Position numbers and translations under genes: made by a program. Shown one piece after another: positions 25,132 to 32,181 of a stretch of DNA of 35,627 nucleotides. Location of the stretch: NCBI RefSeq assembly GCF_010682105.1, contig NZ_JAAGWH010000023.1:1-35627 (forward strand), written 5' to 3'. Each line of letters begins with the position of its first letter. The stretch's first letter is position 1. The notes below the pieces were generated by a model, which saw only the letters and a program-made list of their open reading frames with translations, was not told the DNA's origin and made no database searches. This DNA comes from Modestobacter muralis (GTDB taxonomy: Bacteria; Actinomycetota; Actinomycetes; Mycobacteriales; Geodermatophilaceae).

Positions 25132-25526
25132 CAGGGGCCTCCGTCGCGCAGGATGATCGGACAGCGCAGTGCCTTCTGGCCCTGGGCCTGCCGAGGATAT
25201 CCACCTGTGGACCATCCCCGGGGCTCGCGACGCTGTTCAACGCGACACCTCACCCGGCGGGGTGTCCACCAGTTCGTCAGCCGCGCACAGGCACGCTCGG
25301 TGGCGGGTCGGTGGGCGACTGCTGCGGCTCATCCCGGCTTCCTGCGCTGCGAGGAGCGCTCGGCCGGCGGGAAGTCGGTCGGTGATCGAACTAGCCTCCG
25401 GGCCAGGCGAGTCCTACGTTCGTCACCGTCCTGCGCCTCGGGCAGTCGGAGGTGAGGATCGGCGGACGGTCAGTTCCCTCGGCCGTTTCCTCGTCGCGTT
25501 CACCCGACGCTCATCATGGAGGAAGC
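25132..25526. other. Divergent intergenic region of 395 bases between two GT2 genes
   Basis: No convincing gene is seen here. The region must start transcription both ways. It holds an 8-base-pair hairpin (25244-25266, listed separately) and a possible rightward -10 box TAGCCT at 25392-25397 with no clear -35. GC is high in the left half and falls toward the right-hand gene. Confidence 0.45.
25244..25266. promoter_or_regulatory. 8-base-pair hairpin in the divergent region
   Basis: GACACCTC (25244-25251) pairs with GGGGTGTC (25259-25266) around the loop ACCCGGC, with one G-U pair. It lies 113 bases upstream of the left GT2 start, suitable for an operator or leader structure, but no other evidence supports a role. 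Confidence 0.25.
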
Positions 25527-26558
25527 GTGCCCACAGTCTCCGTTGTCATGGCCACGTACAACGGCGAGCGGTTCCTGGCACAACAACTCGCGAGTCTGAC
25601 AGCTCAGACCTTTCCGCCAGCCGAACTCATCGTGGCGGACGACGGATCGAGCGACCGGACGCTGGACATCGTCGACGACTTCCGGACGACGTCGACGTTT
25701 CCGGTGCGGGTCATCCAGAACTCGACTCGCCAGGGTTACGGCGGGAACTTCCTCAACGCTGCCCGCATGACCCAGGGCGACTACGTTGCCTTCTGCGACC
25801 AAGACGACGTCTGGCGGCCGGACAAGCTCGACGTCGCGGTGCAGTCCCTCACCCGGTCTGGCAGCTCGCTGTTCGTACACGCGGCTCGCTTGATCGATGA
25901 GAGCGGCGAGGTCTTCGGCTCCTTCGACCAAGGGATCACCAGGAGCTCGGTGCTCGCTCCGCTGACGCATGACCCATGGTCGGTGTACTACGGATTCTCC
26001 ATGGTGTTCGATCGCACCCTCCTGACGGTGATCGATCCGGCCGAGCGGGGTCGTCACACCTTCGAGCACCACGGGCTGCTGTCACACGACCTGTGGATCT
26101 ACTTCCTGGGGACCTCGATCGCTGAGACCGTGGTGGACGTTCGACCACTCGTCGATTACCGGAGACACCGCGCCAACGCGACCCCCTCGGTGTCTCTCAG
26201 GAGCCTCAAGGCATGGACGTCCTCGTTGGGTGTGGCTGCGAGTCCAGCTCTCCGCAGAGATGAGATCGCCGATCACAGGTCGGCCCTGCTCCATGGGTTG
26301 AGCCGATCTGCGGTCGAGCCAGCACTCCAAGCCCGAGCTCGAGACGCCGCCGAGTACTGGTCCCGGATCGCCGCGCACGAGAGGTCGCGACTCGCCCTCT
26401 ACACGGAGGCCTCGCTTGCCCGGCGGGTTGTCGTGTACGGCAACCTCAGTCGCACTGGCGCCTACCGGCGGGCTGCACACGGTGGTCTAGGGCTGCGCCT
26501 GTGCCTCAAGGACCTCCTGGCCGGGGTGATCGGGCTGCGCCGCGGCCGAGCCGGGTGA
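25527..26558 (+). CDS. GT2-family glycosyltransferase, rhamnosyltransferase-like
   Basis: A 343-residue protein. It opens VSVVMATYNGERFLAQQLAS, then IVADDGSSDRTLDIV, and has FCDQDDVWRPDKL in place of the DXD site. The QDDxW form and the following layout (FDQGITRSS, FEHHGLLSHDLWIYFLGT) are common in the GT2 subgroup that includes rhamnosyltransferases, but the sugar cannot be assigned from this. The GTG at 25527 has GGAGG four bases upstream; the frame is open 25 codons further but without a good site. The gene stands alone on the plus strand between two minus-strand groups. Its GC is lower than that of its neighbours (hand count 37 of 60 at 26221-26280, against 44 of 60 at 31141-31200). Confidence 0.87.
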   Translation: MPTVSVVMATYNGERFLAQQLASLTAQTFPPAELIVADDGSSDRTLDIVDDFRTTSTFPVRVIQNSTRQGYGGNFLNAARMTQGDYVAFCDQDDVWRPDKLDVAVQSLTRSGSSLFVHAARLIDESGEVFGSFDQGITRSSVLAPLTHDPWSVYYGFSMVFDRTLLTVIDPAERGRHTFEHHGLLSHDLWIYFLGTSIAETVVDVRPLVDYRRHRANATPSVSLRSLKAWTSSLGVAASPALRRDEIADHRSALLHGLSRSAVEPALQARARDAAEYWSRIAAHERSRLALYTEASLARRVVVYGNLSRTGAYRRAAHGGLGLRLCLKDLLAGVIGLRRGRAG

Positions 26559-26640
26559 CGGGGCTGGCCACTGCTGATGGTGAGCTGGTGCTCGCACCGA
26601 TGTGATGCCGGTGACGCCGGAGGGGGCCGGCTGCGAGGCG

Positions 26641-27762
26641 TCAGCCGCGCTGGACCGGGCCCGCGGCCGGGCGGTGGACGACCGCAGCAACGGTCTCGGC
26701 AGCGACGTCGTCCCAGGTCCGGCGGTGCCGCGTCGGGTCGGGACGGTCGGCTGCCGGGTGGTCCAGGTGGCGCAGGGCAGCGCCGGCCCACGCCGTGACG
26801 TCGTCGGCGGGCAGGTGCTCGGCGCGGTCCCCGCTGACCTCGACAAGTGCGGGGTCCAGCGAGGTGACCAGCGGGGCACCCAGGTCCAGCGCCTCCACGG
26901 CAGGCAGGCCGAAGCCCTCCACCAGGCTGGGCGCCAGAACCACCGCGCAGTTCTCGTAACACCAGCGCAGCGTGCCGTCGTCCACCCCGGTCAGCTGGAC
27001 GACGTTCCCGCTGGCCAGCAGTGCCGCGTGGTCGGGGCCGTAGGCCTCCACACCCCAGGCGGGTGGGCCGACGAGCGCCAGGACGGCGTCCGGACGGTGC
27101 CGCACCACGCGGGCCAGAGCCGAGACGGCGACCGCCACGTTCTTGCGCGCGGAGGCGTCACCGACCACCAGCGCGAAGGGGCGTCCCGCCAGCGCGGGCA
27201 CCGGGACCGGCTCGCTCCCCAGCAGCTGGGGGCTGGTCGTCAGCGGCGCGACGACGGTCCGCTCCGCCAGCGCGGAGTCCCAGCGGACCAGCCGGTCGCG
27301 GGTGGCCGCGCTGACGCACAGCAGCGTGTCCGCCTGGCGCAGCGAGCCGGCGTACGGCCGGCCCAGCAGCGTCCGCTTGGGCAGCGGGAAGTCCTCCGGC
27401 CGGTCGAACAGCAGGAGGTCGTGCACGGTCAGGACCGTGCGGGCGGCGACGCCGCGGGGCAGCAGGTGCTTGGTCCCGTGCACCACGTCGAAGCGGGACC
27501 CCAACCGCCGTCCCAGCGCGAACCGCTCCAAGGCCGGGACCAGGGCGTCCGGCACGGCCGGCAGCGGGACGATCCGGTGGCTGCCGCCGGCCAGCTCGGC
27601 CAGCGGTCCTGCAGCGGCCGGGGAGGTGAGCAGGTGCAGCTCGACGTCCTCGCGGCGTCCCAGGGCCCGGGCCAACTCGACGGTGTAGCGGACGATCCCG
27701 CCACCCCGACCGTCCGGCGGCACGTGGCCGGCCATGAGCAGCCAGCGGAGGGGCGGCGTCAC
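26641..27762 (-). CDS. GT4-family (GT-B) glycosyltransferase
   Basis: A 373-residue protein of the GT4 type with short N-terminal half: LLMAGHVPPDGRGGGIVRYT, FDVVHGTKHLLPRGVAART, then TVLTVHDLLLFDRPEDFPLP. This resembles mannosyl/rhamnosyl GT4 enzymes such as the WbnK-like group. The C-terminal half has FALVVGDASARKNVAVAVSA, VVQLTGVDDGTLRWCYENCA and the catalytic stretch PSLVEGFGLPAVEALDLGAP, with both glutamates present. The GTG at 27762 is the start; an ATG at 27735 would remove nine residues and cut into strand 1. It follows the GT2 gene at 27894-28961 on the same strand, separated by 131 bases that hold a terminator-like hairpin. Confidence 0.87.
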   Translation of the reverse strand: MTPPLRWLLMAGHVPPDGRGGGIVRYTVELARALGRREDVELHLLTSPAAAGPLAELAGGSHRIVPLPAVPDALVPALERFALGRRLGSRFDVVHGTKHLLPRGVAARTVLTVHDLLLFDRPEDFPLPKRTLLGRPYAGSLRQADTLLCVSAATRDRLVRWDSALAERTVVAPLTTSPQLLGSEPVPVPALAGRPFALVVGDASARKNVAVAVSALARVVRHRPDAVLALVGPPAWGVEAYGPDHAALLASGNVVQLTGVDDGTLRWCYENCAVVLAPSLVEGFGLPAVEALDLGAPLVTSLDPALVEVSGDRAEHLPADDVTAWAGAALRHLDHPAADRPDPTRHRRTWDDVAAETVAAVVHRPAAGPVQRG

Positions 27763-27788
27763 GTCACGAGTCCGCGAGCGGGGTTGGC

Positions 27789-27805
27789 GGGACCGGGCCG
27801 GTCCC
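27789..27805 (-). terminator. Terminator-like hairpin between two minus-strand glycosyltransferase genes
   Basis: GGGACCG and CGGTCCC form a perfect 7-base-pair stem with a three-base loop, 89 bases past the stop of the GT2 gene at 27894. There is no T-tract, so it may slow or end transcription only in the manner of GC-rich actinobacterial hairpins, or be a processing site. Confidence 0.35.
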
Positions 27806-27893
27806 AGCCCAGCGATCGGTCGCGTCCTGTCTCGTCGTCTCGAACCACTGCGACAGACTCACACGGAGCACGACGGAGCCGCACCGCGGCCCG

Positions 27894-28961
27894 TCACGAC
27901 TGCTGGGGGACGGGCGGGCGAGGCGCGCGTCCGGTGAGGCCGAGGACGCGGCCGACCATCGCGCGTCTGTCGCGTCGGAACCGCAGGTCGACGAGTCGCT
28001 CGGCCAACCGCGCCGGGGCGACGAGCGTGAGCACGCTCCAGATCAGCACCTGCGCCCGCTTCACGGCGGGCTCGGGTCCGGCGTGCACCGGGGACCGCAG
28101 GGCGTCCCACAGCAACCGGGCGAACCCCTCTCCCGCGAGCGGACGGTCCTGACGTCGCACCCGGTACGACGCGACCCGCAGTTCGAGGAGGGGTCGACTG
28201 CGGCGCAGTGGTCGATGTCCCGGATCCGGGCGGAGACCGCGCACCCGACTGGCGTACTCGTACCGCTGACGGGCCCGTTCGATCGCCCGGGGGAACCTCC
28301 CGAGGTCCGCGACCAGGTCGCTCGTGTTGGCACCGTGCACCCGGTACCCGACCAGTGGCTTGGCCACGGTGACCACGTCCCCGAGGAAGGGAGCAACTGC
28401 CAGGCACGCTGAGTCCGTGGCCGCTCCACAGCTGTCGTCGAGCGGGAAGATCCGGTCGAGCAAGGCCCGGGAGTACGCGTTGCCGGAACCCGGGGGAGTG
28501 GGATATGCCGAGGTCTGGTCGGCCCAGGCGCGCACCTGCTCAGGCGTCGGCTCCTCGGTGAAGGGCGGGAACACCGAGCCCAACGACCTCCCCTCTTCGT
28601 CGATCCGCAGCATCTGGAACTGCACCTTGCTGATGCCGGGCCGCCAGACGCGGGCCAGCTCCCGGGCCAGTGAGGGGAAGAGGACGTCGTCGGAGTCCAG
28701 GTGGATGATGACGTCCCCCGTCGACACGGCATAGCCGCGGTTGCGGGCCACCCGCTGGGTCGAGTTCTCCTGGTGGATGATGGTGACCCGGTCCTCGAAC
28801 CGGGCGATCACCTCACGCGAGTCATCGGTGGAGCCGTCGTCGACGACGATGATCTCCATGTCGTCCCAGTCCAGCGCCAGCGCGCTCTCGATGGCCTTGC
28901 CGACGAACCTTCCGTAGTTGTAGTTGGCGATGATGACGCTGATCCGCCCCGGGGTGTCCAT
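27894..28961 (-). CDS. GT2-family glycosyltransferase (paralogue of 16498-17520)
   Basis: A 355-residue protein. The GT-A domain starts at once: ISVIIANYNYGRFVGKAIES, IIVVDDGSTDDSREVI, VIIHLDSDDVLFPSLARELA. The block PTPPGSGNAYSRALLDRIFP and the following acidic TDSACLAVAPFLGDVVTV match the gene at 16498-17520 almost position by position, as does the layout of the C-terminal hydrophobic helix before RFRRDRR. The two are therefore duplicates within one locus, 10 kb apart and on opposite strands. The ATG at 28961 is the start, with GAGAGG about ten bases upstream. The transferred sugar is unknown, but both copies probably use similar donors (inference). It is divergent from galE across 241 bases. 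Confidence 0.88.
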   Translation of the reverse strand: MDTPGRISVIIANYNYGRFVGKAIESALALDWDDMEIIVVDDGSTDDSREVIARFEDRVTIIHQENSTQRVARNRGYAVSTGDVIIHLDSDDVLFPSLARELARVWRPGISKVQFQMLRIDEEGRSLGSVFPPFTEEPTPEQVRAWADQTSAYPTPPGSGNAYSRALLDRIFPLDDSCGAATDSACLAVAPFLGDVVTVAKPLVGYRVHGANTSDLVADLGRFPRAIERARQRYEYASRVRGLRPDPGHRPLRRSRPLLELRVASYRVRRQDRPLAGEGFARLLWDALRSPVHAGPEPAVKRAQVLIWSVLTLVAPARLAERLVDLRFRRDRRAMVGRVLGLTGRAPRPPVPQQS

Positions 28962-29189
28962 CCAGCCGCCACCTCTCCCGATCGTCCGGCGGCCGTGCTG
29001 CGATCGGTTCCGCGTCAGGTGCTCGCGCGCTGGCGGCTACGCGAGTCGTCCCGGGTCGTCGGGCCAAGATCTTCACCCGTGGCGCCCGTCGCAGACCCTG
29101 TCAGATGTGCACCGGCGGCGGCAAGCACGGGCATCTGGGTGCTCCAGATCACCGGACGATGGACCGGGTGCACGCTGAGGTCGCTGCCC

Positions 29190-29195
29190 TACGCT
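29190..29195 (+). promoter_or_regulatory. -10 box placing the galE transcript start at its ATG (leaderless)
   Basis: TACGCT fits TAnnnT and ends 7 bases before the A of the galE ATG, so transcription would start at the start codon. No ribosome-binding site is present upstream, in agreement. The -35 region is not recognisable. Confidence 0.35.
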
Positions 29196-29202
29196 CCCGA
29201 CG

Positions 29203-30165
29203 ATGACGACGGACAGCTGGGTGGTCACAGGCGGCGCCGGTTACATCGGAGCGCACGTCGTCCAGGCTCTGCGTGAGGCCGGTCGGCGCGTGGTGGTCGT
29301 CGACGACCTCTCCACCGGAGCCGCGTCCCGGCTGCCGGGTGATGTGGACCTCGAACAGCTCAGCGTCCTGGAGACCGAGCGGCTCACCCGACTGCTCGGG
29401 GACGTCGGCGCCGTCGGTGTGGTGCACCTGGCGGGCAAGAAGTCGCCGACCGAGTCGATGTCGGATCCGCTCCTGTACGCGCGGGAGAACGTGGGCGGCG
29501 TCGTCAGCCTGGCGCAGGCGGTCCGCGACAGTGGTGCCCGGCAGGTCGTCTTCTCCTCCAGTTGCTCGGTGTACGGATCACCGGACCTCCCCGCCGTGGA
29601 CGAGGACGCCCCGACGCTGCCGCAGAGCCCGTACGGGGAGTCCAAGCTGTACGGGGAGCGGGTGCTTGCTGCGGCTGCCCGCGCGCACGGCATCGGGGTC
29701 ACCAGCCTCCGGTACTTCAACGTCGTGGGCGCCGCCGGTCCCGCGCTCCGGGACACGGGTGCCTACAACCTGGTGCCCATGGTCTTCCGGGCGCTGAGGG
29801 AGGGGACCACGCCCCTGGTCTTCGGGGACGACTACCCCACCCCCGACGGCACGTGCGTCCGCGACTACGTCGACGTCCGCGACCTCGCCGATGCGCACTC
29901 CCTGGCCGCGGCCGCATTGCAGGCGGGCCACCCCGGCGGCACCTACAACGTGGGCCGGGGCGCCGGCTACAGCGTGCTGGAGGTGCTCGACACCGTCCGG
30001 GCGGTGACCGGGCGGCCGTTGCTGCACGAGGTGGTGGCCCGCCGGCCCGGGGACCCGGGGAGCATCGTCGGCAGCGTGACACGGATCGGCCGAGAACTCG
30101 GCTGGACCGCCACTCGCGACCTCTCCGAGATGATCACCAGTGCGTGGGACGCCGATCCCGGCTGA
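29203..30165 (+). CDS. galE: UDP-glucose 4-epimerase
   Basis: A 320-residue extended short-chain dehydrogenase/reductase that interconverts UDP-glucose and UDP-galactose. The NAD site is VVTGGAGYIGAHVV (G10, G11, G13, G16), followed by VVDDLSTGA. The catalytic triad region has FSSSCSVYG and the YxxxK pair Y144/K148 in SPYGESKLYGE. LRYFNVVGAAGP and DGTCVRDYVDVRDLADAH are typical GalE signatures downstream. Size is normal for the family. It would supply UDP-galactose, or a related epimer such as UDP-GalNAc, to the twelve glycosyltransferases nearby. The gene appears leaderless, with a -10 box 7 bases before the ATG. A large hairpin follows its stop, so it is probably a single-gene unit. Confidence 0.94.
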   Translation: MTTDSWVVTGGAGYIGAHVVQALREAGRRVVVVDDLSTGAASRLPGDVDLEQLSVLETERLTRLLGDVGAVGVVHLAGKKSPTESMSDPLLYARENVGGVVSLAQAVRDSGARQVVFSSSCSVYGSPDLPAVDEDAPTLPQSPYGESKLYGERVLAAAARAHGIGVTSLRYFNVVGAAGPALRDTGAYNLVPMVFRALREGTTPLVFGDDYPTPDGTCVRDYVDVRDLADAHSLAAAALQAGHPGGTYNVGRGAGYSVLEVLDTVRAVTGRPLLHEVVARRPGDPGSIVGSVTRIGRELGWTATRDLSEMITSAWDADPG

Positions 30166-30196
30166 TCCTGTCCGCTCGGCCGTGCAGACCTCCGTG

Positions 30197-30243
30197 TCCG
30201 GTTGCCCACCTGGCCGGACGCCCGCTGCCGGGCGGTGGGCCGG
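30197..30243 (+). terminator. GC-rich hairpin after galE
   Basis: GCCCACC (30204-30210) pairs with GGTGGGC (30234-30240), and inside it GCCCG pairs with CGGGC. CCG further out can pair with CGG on the other side. It begins about 30 bases after the galE stop. A T-tract is absent. It is best read as the end of the galE transcript. Confidence 0.4.
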
Positions 30244-30364
30244 CACAGGTGTCCCGGGGCCGTCTCACCCGTGCGGGGTGGGCCGGAGCCGGTCCCGCCA
30301 GGCGGGTCCTGCCGCAGGTCCGAGCCGTGGGGCCGCGGGCTGGTGCCGGGCCGATCGGCTCCTC

Positions 30365-30370
30365 TACCGT
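30365..30370 (+). promoter_or_regulatory. Possible -10 box for the UDP-glucose dehydrogenase gene
   Basis: TACCGT fits TAnnnT and lies 54 bases before the ATG at 30425, leaving room for the GGGAGAG ribosome-binding site. No -35 box is recognisable, so support is weak. Confidence 0.25.
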
Positions 30371-30424
30371 GCGCGTGTGCGGTGGGCGCTCGCCTGTCTG
30401 CTCGACGGGAGAGAAGCGACGTCC

Positions 30425-31744
30425 ATGAAGATCTCGGTCATCGGCTGCGGCTACCTGGGTGCGGTCCACGCCGCCTCGATGGCCGAGCTCGGGCACGACG
30501 TGGTGGGCATCGACGTCGACCGCGCCAAGATCGAGTCGCTGCAGCAGGCCAGGGCGCCGTTCTACGAGCCCGGGTTCGAGGTGCTGCTCGGCAGGTCCCT
30601 GGCCTCGGGCAGGCTGCGGTTCAGCACCAACATGGCCGACGCGCGGGGTGCCGTCGTCCACTTCCTCTGTGTCGGGACACCGCAGAAGCGCGGTGAGTAC
30701 GCCGCCGACCTGCGCTACGTCGAGGCGGCCGTCGAGTCGTTGCTCGAGGCGCTGGAGCCCGGGGACCTGGTCGCCGGCAAGTCGACGGTGCCGGTCGGCA
30801 CCGCCGCCCGGCTGGCCGAGCTGATCGAGGGCAAGGTGCCCGGCGCGATGCTCGCCTGGAACCCGGAGTTCCTGCGCGAGGGCTTCGCCGTCCAGGACAC
30901 CCTGCACCCCGACCGGCTGGTCTACGGGCTGTCGCCCGACCCGAGCGGGCAGACCGCCCGGGCGGTGCTCGACGAGGTCTACGCCCCGATCGTCGCCGCC
31001 GGCACGCCGCAGGTGGTGACCGACTACGCGACGGCGGAGATGGTGAAGGTGGCGGCCAACTCGTTCCTGGCCACCAAGATCTCCTTCATCAACGCGATGG
31101 CCGAGCTGTGCGAGGCCACCGGCGCCGACGTCAAGCAGCTCGCCGACGCCATCGGCCACGACGACCGCATCGGCCGCAAGTTCCTCAACGCCGGCCTCGG
31201 CTTCGGCGGCGGCTGCCTGCCCAAGGACATCCGCGCCTTCATGGCCCGCGCCGGCGAACTCGGTGCCGACCAGGCGCTCACGTTCCTGCGCGAGGTCGAC
31301 AACATCAACATGCGCCGCCGCATCCGGATGGTCGACCTGGCCCGCGAGGTCCTCGACGGCTCCCTCCTCGGCAAGCGGGTGGCGGTGCTGGGCGCGGCCT
31401 TCAAGCCCGACAGCGACGACATCCGCGACTCCCCGGCCCTCAACGTCGCCGCCCAGCTCCAGCTGCAGGGCGCGGTCGTGCGGGTGACCGACCCGGCAGC
31501 AGGGGACAACATCCGGCGGTCGTGGGCACAGCTCGACGTCGTCGACACTGCGGAGGAGGCGGCCGAGCGGGCCGACGCCGTCCTGCTGCTGACCGAGTGG
31601 CAGCAGTTCCGCGACCTCGACCCGGTCGCCTTCGGCCGCGTGGTCGCGCAGAAGCGCGTCCTCGACGGACGCAACGCCTTGGACATGGACCGCTGGGTCG
31701 CCGCCGGGTGGACCTACCGGGCCCTGGGCCGCCGCGCCGGCTGA
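30425..31744 (+). CDS. ugd: UDP-glucose 6-dehydrogenase
   Basis: A 439-residue protein that oxidises UDP-glucose to UDP-glucuronate with two NAD molecules. The N-terminal NAD domain has VIGCGYLGAVHAA (GxGxxG at residues 7-12) and VGTPQKRG. STVPVGTA and NPEFLREGFAV are family blocks. The catalytic cysteine is C264 in GFGGGCLPKDIRAF, where many relatives have GFGGSCFPKD. The C-terminal UDP-binding domain includes VLGAAFKPDSDDIRDSPAL. The ATG at 30425 has GGGAGAG upstream; the frame is open to 30140 but that part is Arg/Pro-rich noise. The product would feed an acidic sugar into the polymer. UDP-mannose-type dehydrogenase relatives are less likely given these motifs. Confidence 0.93.
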   Translation: MKISVIGCGYLGAVHAASMAELGHDVVGIDVDRAKIESLQQARAPFYEPGFEVLLGRSLASGRLRFSTNMADARGAVVHFLCVGTPQKRGEYAADLRYVEAAVESLLEALEPGDLVAGKSTVPVGTAARLAELIEGKVPGAMLAWNPEFLREGFAVQDTLHPDRLVYGLSPDPSGQTARAVLDEVYAPIVAAGTPQVVTDYATAEMVKVAANSFLATKISFINAMAELCEATGADVKQLADAIGHDDRIGRKFLNAGLGFGGGCLPKDIRAFMARAGELGADQALTFLREVDNINMRRRIRMVDLAREVLDGSLLGKRVAVLGAAFKPDSDDIRDSPALNVAAQLQLQGAVVRVTDPAAGDNIRRSWAQLDVVDTAEEAAERADAVLLLTEWQQFRDLDPVAFGRVVAQKRVLDGRNALDMDRWVAAGWTYRALGRRAG

Positions 31745-31757
31745 GCCGGCCGCCGCC

Positions 31758-31785
31758 GGGACAAGGCCTGGACGGGCGATACGGT
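31758..31785 (+). promoter_or_regulatory. Promoter for the small membrane protein gene (leaderless transcript)
   Basis: GGGACA (31758-31763) as -35, a 16-base spacer, and TACGGT (31780-31785) as -10. The ATG at 31792 starts 7 bases after the -10 box, where transcription should begin, and there is no ribosome-binding site. A short hairpin CCGGC/GCCGG at 31746-31759 just after the ugd stop overlaps the left end. Confidence 0.4.
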
Positions 31786-31791
31786 CTCCCG

Positions 31792-32022
31792 ATGTTCCGT
31801 TGGACGGGTGCCCTCCTGACGACGGCGGTCCTGTCCGGGTTCGCCGTCCTCCTGCTGACCGGGGACTACCTCCGGGAGGGGCCGGTACTGCTCACGCTCT
31901 CCGCCACCCACGGCATCCACCGCGGTGACCTCGGCATCGTCGCGGCCTGGGTGCTCGGCGAGGTCGGCGTGCTGGTGGCTGCGTTCGCGGGCCGTCGCGA
32001 CCGTCGCCGCGCACCGGCCTGA
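31792..32022 (+). CDS. Small two-helix membrane protein of unknown function
   Basis: A 76-residue protein: MFRWTGALLTTAVLSGFAVL begins a first hydrophobic segment (about 5-22), a loop with GDYLREG and THGIHRGDLG follows, and then a second segment (about 52-69) ending in basic residues (GRRDRRRAPA). The hairpin topology puts both ends in the cytoplasm by the positive-inside rule. I do not recognise a family. The ATG is supported by a promoter that places the transcript start at the start codon. The frame is open far upstream but inside the ugd gene, where it is only a shadow. It lies 47 bases after ugd and converges on the Pro/Thr-rich protein gene. Confidence 0.65.
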   Translation: MFRWTGALLTTAVLSGFAVLLLTGDYLREGPVLLTLSATHGIHRGDLGIVAAWVLGEVGVLVAAFAGRRDRRRAPA

Positions 32023-32181
32023 CGGCATCCGTGGACGGCGACGAGGTGTACGGCTCCGCTGCGAGCTGACGGGCCTCGCAGGGCACGTGTGGTCGTCGCG
32101 TGGGTGCAGCCGCTGAGCTCGACGACCGGCCGCACCCGCCCCGGGGGGACGGACGACGCGGCGCCCGACCTGATGCTCGGG

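Noticed and set aside
25132-25215. Longer start (ATG at 25215) for the GT2 gene
   Set aside because: The GTG at 25131 has GGAGG at ideal spacing and the added residues match nothing in GT2 enzymes.
30140-30424. N-terminal extension of the UDP-glucose dehydrogenase
   Set aside because: The family starts at MKISVIGCGYLG; the upstream part is Pro/Gly/Arg-rich and contains the galE hairpin.
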